In this document: one piece after another, positions 7,539 through 15,547 of the stretch
Position numbering within the stretch: the stretch's first letter is position 1
Layout of the letters: every line of letters starts with the position of its first letter
Assembly: GCA_017552615.1 (NCBI GenBank)
Contig: JAFZPI010000038.1
Coordinates: 1-45,868, forward strand
DNA from: Clostridia bacterium
GTDB lineage: Bacteria > Bacillota > Clostridia > Christensenellales > Aristaeellaceae
DNA length: 45,868 nucleotides
Direction: 5' to 3'
Notes under the pieces: generated by a model
The model's input: only the letters and a program-made list of their open reading frames with translations
Databases searched by the model: none
What the model was told of the DNA's origin: nothing
Program-made: the position numbers and the translations under genes

Positions 7539-9947
7539 ATGGAACGCTGGCAGAGAGCCAATTATCTCCCAGGGATCCCTCTCGGCAAAGACGGTCGGCG
7601 GGTGACCGCAAGCCCGGAGCACATTGCCATCTCCAAGGAAGCAGCCAAAGAGGGCATGGTCCTGCTGAAGAACGAGCGGAACACCCTTCCCCTGCAGCGC
7701 GGGACCCGCATTGCCCTCTTCGGCAAGGCCACCTTCGACTATGTAAAAGGTGGCGGCGGCAGCGGCGACGTGACCGTGCCCTACATGCACAATATCTATG
7801 ACGGTTTCATGCAGGTGGCCGACCCCTGCACAGTCTTCGATGGCACGGCGGACTTTTACCGCACCTATGTGCAGGGCCAGTACGCCGAGGGGAAACAGCC
7901 CGGTCTGATCGCGGAACCCGAACTCCTGGACGACCTGCTGTGCAAGGCCCGCGCTTTTGCGGATACGGCGGTGGTCTCGATCTCCCGCTATTCCGGCGAG
8001 GGCTGGGACCGCAAGACCGATAACGAAGCCCCGTCAGAGCTCGAGAACGGCCGGCATCCGATCGTGGCGCTCTCCTACGCCCTCTTCGAGGACGGCGACT
8101 TCTACTTCACGAAGACCGAGCGCGCCATGCTCGAGAAGGTCATGAAGGCTTTCCCGCATGTGGTGGTCGTGCTGAATGTCGGCGGCATGGTGGAGACGGA
8201 CTGGCTCAAGGGGAACGACGCCATCGGCGCGGTGCTCCTGGCCTGGCAGGGCGGCATGGAAGGCGGGCTTGCGGAAGCCGAGCTCCTGATGGGCATGGGC
8301 AATCCCTCCGGCAAGCTCTCCGACACCTTCGCCAAGCGCCTTGAGGACTATCCGAGCGCCGAGACCTTCTATGAGTCCGACGACTATGTGGACTACTTCG
8401 AGGACATCTACGTCGGCTACCGCTATTTCGAGACGATCCCCGGCGCGGCGGAGAAAGTGGTCTATCCCTTCGGCTACGGACTGTCCTATACGCATTTCTG
8501 CCTGAAAGACCCGGCGGTTGCTTTTGAGGACGACCAGGTGATCGCTTCTGTCACCGTCACGAACACCGGAGCGGTCCCCGGAAAAGAAGTCGTGCAGGTC
8601 TATTACGGCGCGCCGCAGGGCAAGCTCGGCAAACCCGCGAAAGTCCTCGGCGGCTACCGGAAGACAAAACTCCTGGCCCCGGGCGAGAGCCAGCAGGTCT
8701 GTGTCTCCTTCCCTGTCAACCAGATGGCATCCTATGATGACCTCGGAAAAGTGCGGAAGTCCGCGTGGGTGCTAGAGAAGGGCGAGTATCGGTTCTATAT
8801 CGGCACGGATGTGCGGAGCGCAATGCTTGTAGACGGGAAGATCGTGCTGGAAGAGAATAAGGTTGTCGAACAGCTGAAAGCTCGGATGGTTCCCACGTCT
8901 CTTTCAAAGCGCATGCTGGCAGACGGGAGCTTTGAGGAGCTTCCCCAGGGAGAACCCAACAACCCGAAGTACACAGCTTTGGATCCCCTCACGGAGGACC
9001 AGATGCATGCGCAGATGCCGGCGGTTCGTGAAATTCCGCGGCGTACGCGCCGGGTCATCGACAGGCCGCAGCTGCTCGATGTGGCGGAAGGCCGCATGAC
9101 GATGGATGAATTCGTGGCCGCGATGCCGGACGAGGACCTGGCCTGGCTCCTGGGCGGGCAGCCCAACACCGGCCTGGCCAATACCTACGGCTACGGCAAC
9201 AATCCCCTCTGGGGGATCCCGAACATCATGAGCGCGGATGGCCCTGCGGGTGTGCGCTTTCTCGAGCCGACCGGCGTGACGACGACCGCATTCCCGGTGG
9301 AGAACCTGCTGGCCTGCACCTGGGACCCGGAGGTCTGCTATGAAGTCGGCCGCGCCGGCGCGCTGGAGTGCAAGGAGAACAATATCGGTGCGTGGCTGAC
9401 CCCGGCGGTCTGCATCCACCGTAACCCGATCTGCGGCCGCAACTTCGAGTATTTCTCCGAAGATCCGCTGCTGGCGGGCAAGCAGGCTGCGGCCCTGGTG
9501 CGCGGCATCCAGAGCGAGCACATCGCCGCCACGCCGAAGCACTTCGCCCTCAACAACAAGGAGACCAACCGCAAGAACAGCGACAGCCGGGCTTCGGAAC
9601 GGGCGATCCGAGAGATCTATCTCAAACAGTTCGAGATCATCGTCAAGGAATCCGATCCATGGTCGATCATGTCTTCCTACAACATCATCAACGGCCACCG
9701 TGCTTCGGAGAACCATGACCTGCTGGTCGGCGTCCTGCGCGAGGAGTGGGGCTGGGAAGGCATGGTGACCACCGACTGGTGGACTTTCGGCGAGCATTAC
9801 AAAGAGGCTATGGCCGGCAACGACATCAAGCTGGGCTGCGGCTTCCCGGAACGCCTGCTGGAAGCTAAGGAAAAAGGCCTCCTGACGAGGGAGGCCATGG
9901 AAACCGCCGCAAAGCACATCCTCGGGCTGATCCTGCATATTGACTGA
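7539..9947 (+). CDS. Glycoside hydrolase family 3, inverted domain order (probable beta-glucosidase)
   Basis: An 802-residue cytoplasmic enzyme (no signal peptide) with AAGGAGG before ATG. The domain order is swapped relative to most GH3 enzymes. Residues about 25-320 are the alpha/beta-sandwich domain ('EGMVLLKNERNTLPL', GGGGSGDV, and the acid/base region 'SRYSGEGWDR' with Glu154). A fibronectin-III-like domain follows (about 330-440). The TIM barrel is C-terminal (about 520-800), with 'SADGPAGVRF', 'GRNFEYFSEDPLLAG', 'TPKHFALNNKE' and the nucleophile Asp746 in VTTDWW. Inverted GH3 enzymes are known from Ruminococcus albus and Butyrivibrio. Beta-glucosidase activity is the commonest in this group; the exact substrate is not readable from sequence. 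Confidence 0.92.
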   Translation: MERWQRANYLPGIPLGKDGRRVTASPEHIAISKEAAKEGMVLLKNERNTLPLQRGTRIALFGKATFDYVKGGGGSGDVTVPYMHNIYDGFMQVADPCTVFDGTADFYRTYVQGQYAEGKQPGLIAEPELLDDLLCKARAFADTAVVSISRYSGEGWDRKTDNEAPSELENGRHPIVALSYALFEDGDFYFTKTERAMLEKVMKAFPHVVVVLNVGGMVETDWLKGNDAIGAVLLAWQGGMEGGLAEAELLMGMGNPSGKLSDTFAKRLEDYPSAETFYESDDYVDYFEDIYVGYRYFETIPGAAEKVVYPFGYGLSYTHFCLKDPAVAFEDDQVIASVTVTNTGAVPGKEVVQVYYGAPQGKLGKPAKVLGGYRKTKLLAPGESQQVCVSFPVNQMASYDDLGKVRKSAWVLEKGEYRFYIGTDVRSAMLVDGKIVLEENKVVEQLKARMVPTSLSKRMLADGSFEELPQGEPNNPKYTALDPLTEDQMHAQMPAVREIPRRTRRVIDRPQLLDVAEGRMTMDEFVAAMPDEDLAWLLGGQPNTGLANTYGYGNNPLWGIPNIMSADGPAGVRFLEPTGVTTTAFPVENLLACTWDPEVCYEVGRAGALECKENNIGAWLTPAVCIHRNPICGRNFEYFSEDPLLAGKQAAALVRGIQSEHIAATPKHFALNNKETNRKNSDSRASERAIREIYLKQFEIIVKESDPWSIMSSYNIINGHRASENHDLLVGVLREEWGWEGMVTTDWWTFGEHYKEAMAGNDIKLGCGFPERLLEAKEKGLLTREAMETAAKHILGLILHID

Positions 9948-9995
9948 AAACATAGCTGACACATAAGATTCGTATCTGAAAAGGAGGCCTTAGCC

Positions 9996-10763
9996 TTGAT
10001 TCCAAACCGAACCAGTAATCGGATCCTGATCTTTCTGGCGGGTATCATCGCAATTGCCAGCGGAATATTGATGATTACGGTTGAAACAGTAACTGTAAAT
10101 GAACAATTGCGAATAAATTGGAAACTGGCTTCGGTATTTACGAGGAATGAGTTAATCACAATATCTGGTTCTATTGCCATCATTGGTGGTATCTGCCTGT
10201 TGTTTTGCTTTGCAGCAGCATGTATTATAACAGCATTTAGGCGTTTTCAAGGGAAGAAAATCCGCTGGTTCTGGTTTGCATTTCTAATTGTTGTGTTGGT
10301 GCTTCTTCTAATAGGTTTTCTTGCCGTCAATAACTTTTCCTATCATCGCGATGGCACATCATTGGGAAACTACACTGTAGGATCTTACGAAGTTCAAACA
10401 ACTGGATGGATATTATTCGCAGTTGTGGCTGTCGCTGGGGTTTTGTATTGCATACATTTGTTGATCGGTCAATCGCATCGTTATGTGGAGGAACCGAGCT
10501 TTCAGTCATATCCGGAGACATTTGATCCTGGTGTTCGCGTATCGAACAATCAGCCTGCCAGTCGGCCGAATCAGCAATACCCTATCCAGGACCAACCACC
10601 GGCAAGATATCCATACAGGCAACAATCCTCGCGATCATCCACTGGTACTTGGATATGTAAGAATTGTCGGTATACCAACAGCGATCAACAGAATGTATGC
10701 CAACAATGCGGCTTGCGGCGAAACATTGTGACATCATCTCCCAGCACCACGCGCAAGTATTGA
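9996..10763 (+). CDS. Four-TM membrane protein with C-terminal RanBP2-type zinc finger
   Basis: A 255-residue protein starting with TTG at 9996, eight bases after AAGGAGG. It has four hydrophobic segments (about residues 8-28, 50-75, 90-108 and 130-150), a Pro/Gln/Ser-rich linker (about 165-215), and a C-terminal zinc finger W219-x-C221-x2-C224-x3-N-x6-C235-x2-C238, an exact fit to the RanBP2 zinc-finger pattern. In eukaryotes that fold binds RNA or ubiquitin; in bacteria its role is mostly unstudied. The gene is clearly richer in A+T than its neighbours and uses different codons, suggesting recent transfer. Function is unknown; a zinc-ribbon-bearing membrane sensor or assembly factor is possible. 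Confidence 0.75.
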   Translation: MIPNRTSNRILIFLAGIIAIASGILMITVETVTVNEQLRINWKLASVFTRNELITISGSIAIIGGICLLFCFAAACIITAFRRFQGKKIRWFWFAFLIVVLVLLLIGFLAVNNFSYHRDGTSLGNYTVGSYEVQTTGWILFAVVAVAGVLYCIHLLIGQSHRYVEEPSFQSYPETFDPGVRVSNNQPASRPNQQYPIQDQPPARYPYRQQSSRSSTGTWICKNCRYTNSDQQNVCQQCGLRRNIVTSSPSTTRKY

Positions 10764-10837
10764 AATCGATCTTGTAACCGTTCAATCCTGGAGCCAAACC
10801 TCTCCACTGATGCAGCGTTTCACAGTAAAAGGGAAAT

Positions 10838-10859
10838 GTCGCGGTAGCGACAGAGAGGT
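10838..10859. repeat. Degenerate palindromic repeat unit
   Basis: GTCGC-GGTA-GCGAC followed by AGAGAGG, a decayed copy of the unit at 464-484 and 18113-18136. The rest of the gap 10764-11039 holds no gene I can support; a small stem GCCGC/GCGGC near 10931-10947 is the only other structure noted. Confidence 0.4.
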
Positions 10860-11039
10860 CCCTAAGGTGCAAGGTATTACAACTGAAAGTTGTCTATCCA
10901 TAATAAATCAATAGGGGAAGAGAAAAAGCCGCTTGTGGTGCGGCCTATGTAAGTGTTGCGATTACATAACTCTTCAGACAACCTTTGTCAGAGCTTTTGT
11001 GAAGGCGTGGTATAACCACCAGTTTTTCTGATGGCTAAT

Positions 11040-12170
11040 TCAGTAGGCTCCCCCTTCGGTCAGAAGGGTTAGGGTGTCTTCTTCCGGGGAATCGAGAATG
11101 GACAGCAGCGCCTGCATCTGCATGGCGGTAAAGATAGCTTCGAAGCCTTTTGTCTCTTCGGGCTCTTCAATTCCGAAGCAGTAGTCGCCTGCGATTTCTG
11201 CCGAGTATCCCAGCATCTTCCCCGTGATGAGGCCCATCGTGGAATAGACCATCTGGGCGCGGCGCTGGTGGTAGGAGGATGTGATGATCGTGAAGGTCTC
11301 GATCCCCTGCTCCCGCATGATGACGAACGTGTTGACCGCGTTTCCGGCGGTGGTGAGCGCCCGTTCGTCGACAAAGATCCGGTCGGGATCGATCCCGCAC
11401 TCGTCCGAAAGGTAGGCTTTCATTAGGCCCGCTTCGGTATGCGCGTCGGGGTTGTTCTCTCCCGTAGCGCCGCCGGAGCAGATCAGGATCGAATCGGGGA
11501 AGGCGCCGGCGGCGGCCGCGGCAGCTTCACACCGGCCTTTGAGTTCCTCCTGCATCTCTCCGTCTACAAGCTCCAGCCCGAGGACCACAAAGGCGTGCCG
11601 GCCTGAGACCGGGAGCTCCGCGGGATCGAAATCGCCGTTGAGGTGTGCGCTGAAACCGTTCTCCATGAAGAGTTCTGTCCACCGGTCGGTGATGGCGGCC
11701 GAAACGTCATCGTTGAGGACTTCGAGATCCGTTTGAATGTTCGTCCGGGCTTCCCATGCACTGTACAGGTCGCTGACAAGCTTGCCGTAGGTGATGGGCT
11801 CTTCTTCCTCTTCCGCCGGCAGATCCGGCTCGGCGTATTCGTCGATCCAGAGATCTTTGGTGTTTTGTACGCCGTTTTCGCCGATATAGACCAGGGTATA
11901 CCAGGGCTGAATGTCCGGGTCTTCATAATGGGAAAGGCAGAGGATGCAGTATACGCCGTTCCCTTCGCCCAGCAGACTGACGGGGGTATAAACCGAGCCT
12001 ATGTCTTCTGCTGCAACGGCCTGTGCAAAAAGCTGCCGGACATCCTCCGGGATTTGCGTGTTTTCCGCGATGGTCCAGGCGGGGTCATCTTCGGTTTCTT
12101 CCTCCGCCAGCACGAGACTCAGGCACAAGCAAAACAGGAGGATGAAGGAGACGATTCTTTTCATTTTCAT
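11040..12170 (-). CDS. Exported YdcF-like (DUF218) protein
   Basis: A 376-residue protein with an N-terminal signal peptide (MKMKRIVSFILLFCLCLSLVLA). The middle part (about residues 165-330) matches the YdcF/DUF218 fold: 'HAFVVLGLEL' at its start, 'ILICSGGATGENN', 'EAGLMKAYL', then 'ERALTTAGNAVNTFVIM' and 'TIITSSYHQRRAQMVYS', the pattern shared by YdcF, SanA and related envelope proteins that bind nucleotide-like or SAM-like ligands. The acidic N-terminal region (about 25-160) is not recognised. It lies 46 bases after rnfB on the same strand and may be read from the rnf message, although the ribosome binding site is weak. The exact activity is unknown. Confidence 0.75.
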   Translation of the reverse strand: MKMKRIVSFILLFCLCLSLVLAEEETEDDPAWTIAENTQIPEDVRQLFAQAVAAEDIGSVYTPVSLLGEGNGVYCILCLSHYEDPDIQPWYTLVYIGENGVQNTKDLWIDEYAEPDLPAEEEEEPITYGKLVSDLYSAWEARTNIQTDLEVLNDDVSAAITDRWTELFMENGFSAHLNGDFDPAELPVSGRHAFVVLGLELVDGEMQEELKGRCEAAAAAAGAFPDSILICSGGATGENNPDAHTEAGLMKAYLSDECGIDPDRIFVDERALTTAGNAVNTFVIMREQGIETFTIITSSYHQRRAQMVYSTMGLITGKMLGYSAEIAGDYCFGIEEPEETKGFEAIFTAMQMQALLSILDSPEEDTLTLLTEGGAY

Positions 12171-12216
12171 AGATCAGGCTGATTCCTTTACTAGCGCTTC
12201 TTGATTCTTGTGTTTC

Positions 12217-13353
12217 TTATTCTGCTTTCTCTTTTTCGGCGGCTTCCTTCGCAGCTTTCGCGGCCTTCGCTGCTTCGATCTTCGCGAGCTGTTCGGGAGT
12301 CAGCTGGGGTTTGGCGGGAGCGGGCTCGGCCTTGACCGCGACGCGGGGATCCCTCGCCTTGTCGCGGATCTTGACGGTGATGCACTTCTTCGGGCACTTC
12401 TCCGCGCAGACACCACAGCCGGTGCAGGCGTCGTTGACGACGTGGGGTTTCTTCATCTCGCCCTCGATCGCGCCGAACTGGCAGTTGCGCTTGCACAGGC
12501 CGCAGCCGATGCAGACGTCCTTGTCGATCTCCGCGACCTTGCGATCCTCAAACACCGCCTTCATGGCGCCGCTGGGGCAGACCTCCGCGCAGACCATGCA
12601 GCGGCGGCACTTGGTGCTGTCGATGACCGGCAGGTGGCCGACCATCGTGATGGCGCCAAACTTGCAGGCCTTGCTGCAACGCTCGCAGCCGATACAGCCG
12701 GCAGAACACTTCTGGCTGACGATCTTGCCCATTTCCGCGTTGCGGCAGAGCATGTTGACGTTCTGGCTGACGGGCCGCAGCTCGAGGATGCCGCGCGGGC
12801 ACTCGGCCACGCACTTTCCGCAGGACTGGCACTTATCCTCGTCCACGACGGCGATCTTTTTGGCCTGGTCGATGCGGATCGCGCCGAAGGGGCAGACCCG
12901 CTCGCAGTTGCCCAGGCCCAGGCAAGCGAAGCGGCAAGCCTTGTAACCGTCCTGGATGATGGCGGCGGCGTTGCAGTCCATAATGCCGTGGTAATCAAAG
13001 CGCACGCGGCAGCGGTCTGTACCGCCCTGGCAGATTACGCGCGCGACCTTCTTCTCGCTCTCGCCCACGTCGATGCCGAGAATACCGCCGATTTTCTTTG
13101 CGACCTCGGAGCCGCCGACGGGGCAGGCGTCCGGGGCAGCCTTGCCTGCGGCGATGGCGTCCGCGCAGCCGTCGCAGCCGGGATAGCCGCAGCCGCCGCA
13201 GTTCGCGCCGGGGAGCGCCTCGCGGATGGCCTCGCGGGTCTCGTTCTTCGGGACGGCAAACACCTTGGCCACCCAGGTGAGCAGGAAGCCGAATCCCACA
13301 CCCAGCGCCGCCAGCAGCAGCACCGGCCAGAGAACCTGAAGGAATTTATCCAT
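12217..13353 (-). CDS. rnfB: Rnf ion-translocating electron transport complex subunit B (ferredoxin-interacting)
   Basis: A 378-residue Fe-S protein. Residues 1-30 form a membrane anchor, followed by the Fes-domain cluster motif 'ANCGGCGYPGCDGCADAI' (about 50-70) and then six ferredoxin-type CxxCxxC-like motifs, including CQSCGKCVAECP, CIGCERCSKACK, CRRCMVCAEVCP, CIGCGLCKRNCQ and CTGCGVCAEKCP. That implies up to seven [4Fe-4S] clusters. The last 40 residues are an Ala/Lys/Glu/Pro-rich tail. RnfB is the entry point for electrons from reduced ferredoxin; the complex passes them to NAD+ while pumping Na+ or H+. It is the last rnf gene, 16 bases after rnfA. Confidence 0.93.
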   Translation of the reverse strand: MDKFLQVLWPVLLLAALGVGFGFLLTWVAKVFAVPKNETREAIREALPGANCGGCGYPGCDGCADAIAAGKAAPDACPVGGSEVAKKIGGILGIDVGESEKKVARVICQGGTDRCRVRFDYHGIMDCNAAAIIQDGYKACRFACLGLGNCERVCPFGAIRIDQAKKIAVVDEDKCQSCGKCVAECPRGILELRPVSQNVNMLCRNAEMGKIVSQKCSAGCIGCERCSKACKFGAITMVGHLPVIDSTKCRRCMVCAEVCPSGAMKAVFEDRKVAEIDKDVCIGCGLCKRNCQFGAIEGEMKKPHVVNDACTGCGVCAEKCPKKCITVKIRDKARDPRVAVKAEPAPAKPQLTPEQLAKIEAAKAAKAAKEAAEKEKAE

Positions 13354-13369
13354 TGATCTTCCTCCCCTC

Positions 13370-13942
13370 TCAGATCAGGCCGTTGAAGCCCATGAAGGCC
13401 ATGGCCATCAGGCCGGACATGATCAGCGCGCCCGGGAAGCCCTTCATCCAGGTCGGCATTTCGCTCTCCTCCATGCGCTCGCGGATGCCGGCCAGCAGTA
13501 CCAGCGCCAGCGTGAAGCCCAGGGCGGCGCAGAAGCCGCAGAGCGTGGACTCCAACAGGCCGTAGCCCGTGGAGATGTTCTTCTGGGCGACCGCCAGCAC
13601 CACGCAGTTGGTGGTGATCAGCGGGAGGTAGACGCCCAGCGCCTGGTACAGGGAGGGAGACAGCTTTTTCAGCGCGCTCTCGACTACCTGCACCAGCACC
13701 GCGATGACGAGGATGAACACGATCGTCTGCAGGTACTGCAGGCTTAATGCGTCCAGCGCAAATTGCAGGAGCCGGGTCACGAAGGAGGCGATGGTGATGA
13801 CGAAGGTTACCGCCATACCCATGCCCAGCGCCGTGTCTACGCGCTTGGAGACGCCCAGGAAGGGGCAGATGCCGTAGAACTGGCACATGACATAGTTGTT
13901 GACCAGGATCTGGCCGATCACGATCACGAGGAAGGTACTCAT
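13370..13942 (-). CDS. rnfA: Rnf complex membrane subunit A
   Basis: A 190-residue integral membrane protein with six predicted helices, the same length as RsxA/RnfA. Family features include 'GQILVNNYVMCQFYGICPFLGVS' near the start, 'VYLPLITTNCVVLAVA' in the middle and 'AGIRERME'. The cysteines in GICPFLG and TTNC correspond to those that, with RnfE, hold the intramembrane iron-sulfur centre. The start overlaps the end of rnfE by 4 bases (ATGA), showing translational coupling. It pairs with RnfE as an inverted-topology homologue to move electrons across the membrane. Confidence 0.95.
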   Translation of the reverse strand: MSTFLVIVIGQILVNNYVMCQFYGICPFLGVSKRVDTALGMGMAVTFVITIASFVTRLLQFALDALSLQYLQTIVFILVIAVLVQVVESALKKLSPSLYQALGVYLPLITTNCVVLAVAQKNISTGYGLLESTLCGFCAALGFTLALVLLAGIRERMEESEMPTWMKGFPGALIMSGLMAMAFMGFNGLI

Positions 13943-14577
13943 GCGGCGGCCTCCTTTCTCGCGGCGCGGCGCTTCTGGATGGATTTGCGTGCCGCATTGG
14001 CCAGGATCATCATCAGGCCGAGGGTGATGAAGCCGCCCGGTACTTGGGTCATGATGCCCATGGGCTGGTAGCTCTCGGGCATGACCTGCGCGCCGAAGAT
14101 CGTCCCGGTGCCGAAGAGTTCACGGATCGCGGCCAGGAGCGTGATGGAGATCGTGAAGCCGATGCCCATGCCCAGGCCGTCCGCCAGGGAGAGCAGCGGC
14201 GGGTTCTTCGCCGCGAAGGACTCCGCCCGGGCGAAGATAATGCAGTTCACCACGATCAGCGGGATGTAGGACCCGAGGGCTGAGCGCAGGTCCGGCAGGA
14301 AGGCCTGCATGAACAGGTCCACCATGGTCACGAAGGACGCGATCACGATGATGTAGGACGGGATGCGCACCTTGTCCGGGATGATGTTCCGCAGGAGCGA
14401 GATGAACAGGTTGGAGCACACCAGCACGAAGGTGGTGGCCAGGCCCATGCCGATGCCGTTCATCGCGGCGGTGGTCACGCCCAGGGTCGGGCACATGCCG
14501 AGCATCAGGGTGAAGGTGGGGTTCTCGGTGATCAGGCCGTTGAGCAGGGTGGAGGGAACAGTGTTTTTCTTAGCCAT
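13939..14577 (-). CDS. rnfE: Rnf complex membrane subunit E
   Basis: A 212-residue integral membrane protein homologous to RnfA, with 'LMLGMCPTLGVTTAAMNGIG' and 'SYIPLIVVNCIIFARAE' carrying the conserved cysteines, then 'AAIRELFGTG'. It ends in a basic/alanine tail. It overlaps rnfD by 8 bases upstream and rnfA by 4 bases downstream. In most Rnf operons rnfG lies between rnfD and rnfE; here the D-E overlap leaves no room for it. Confidence 0.94.
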   Translation of the reverse strand: MAKKNTVPSTLLNGLITENPTFTLMLGMCPTLGVTTAAMNGIGMGLATTFVLVCSNLFISLLRNIIPDKVRIPSYIIVIASFVTMVDLFMQAFLPDLRSALGSYIPLIVVNCIIFARAESFAAKNPPLLSLADGLGMGIGFTISITLLAAIRELFGTGTIFGAQVMPESYQPMGIMTQVPGGFITLGLMMILANAARKSIQKRRAARKEAAA

Positions 14578-15544
14578 GCTTTTTCACCTCCCCGAAGTAT
14601 TTGGGAGCCGTCCAGCGGTCGATGAGGGGGGTGCAGACGTTCATGAACAGGATGGCAAAGGAGCAGCCTTCCGGATAGGTCTTCTCGCCAAAGCGGATCA
14701 CGAAGAGGATCAGGCCGCAGCCCACGGCGAAGATGATCCGGCCGAGGGGCGTCTGCGGCGAGGTCGCGTAATCCGTGGCCATGAAGAACGCGCCGAGGAT
14801 CAGGCCGCCGGAGAGGAGTTCCTTTACGGTCAGTTCAAAGTTAAAGCCGCCAAAGATCAGGTAAAGCACGGCCACCGTGCCGATCATGCAGGCGGGGATG
14901 CGCCAGTCGATGACCTGGCGGACGATCAGGTACGCGCCGCCGAGCAGCAGGGCGATCTTGCAGGTTTCGCCGAGCACACCGGGCACATTGCCCAGGAGCA
15001 GGTTGCCGATGGAAGCGGTTTCCGCGCCGGTCCCGGCAAAGGCTTTGGCCAGGCCCGCCAGGGGCGTGGCTCCGGAGATCGCGTCCATCCCTTCATCCAC
15101 CATGAAGCGGGTGTTGGGATAGGCGGTCATGATGCCGCTCCAGGAGACGAAGAGCATCACGCGGGCCGCCAGGGCGGGGTTCATGAAGTTTGAGCCGATG
15201 CCGCCGAAGAGCTGCTTGACGATCAGAATGGCGAAGACGCCGCCTACGACCGGGATCCACAATGGTGCGCTCGCGGGGATGTTATAGGCCAGGAGCAGGC
15301 CGGTCACCACAGCGCTCCAGTCGCTCACGGTGATCTTGCTGCCCATCAGTTTCTGGTAGAGGAACTCGGTCAGGACGCAGGTGATGACCGAAATGGCGAT
15401 GATCATCGCCGCGCTGCCGCCGAAGAAGACGATCGATGCGATCCCGGCCGGGGCTAGGGCGATGCACACGTCCTGCATGATCCGCCGGGTCGTCGCGGAG
15501 GAGCGGACATGCGGCGATGAGGTGATGGCGAGATTTTTCAGCAT
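14570..15544 (-). CDS. rnfD: Rnf complex membrane subunit D (flavoprotein)
   Basis: A 324-residue membrane protein related to NqrB, with multiple hydrophobic segments, 'SPHVRSSATTRRIMQDVCIALAP'-type opening segments and the flavinylation motif SGAT in 'MDAISGATPLAG' near residue 157, where FMN is attached covalently to Thr by ApbE in characterised homologues. It also has 'FMATDYATSPQTPLGR', typical of the family. It lies 3 bases after rnfC. With RnfG absent from the operon, this may be the only covalent-flavin subunit encoded here; no apbE gene is in the window. Confidence 0.94.
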   Translation of the reverse strand: MLKNLAITSSPHVRSSATTRRIMQDVCIALAPAGIASIVFFGGSAAMIIAISVITCVLTEFLYQKLMGSKITVSDWSAVVTGLLLAYNIPASAPLWIPVVGGVFAILIVKQLFGGIGSNFMNPALAARVMLFVSWSGIMTAYPNTRFMVDEGMDAISGATPLAGLAKAFAGTGAETASIGNLLLGNVPGVLGETCKIALLLGGAYLIVRQVIDWRIPACMIGTVAVLYLIFGGFNFELTVKELLSGGLILGAFFMATDYATSPQTPLGRIIFAVGCGLILFVIRFGEKTYPEGCSFAILFMNVCTPLIDRWTAPKYFGEVKKHG

Positions 15545-15547
15545 GGG

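Noticed and set aside
10764-11039. Possible gene between the zinc-finger membrane protein and the YdcF-like gene
   Set aside because: Short frames there have no ribosome binding site; only a degenerate repeat unit and small hairpins are present.
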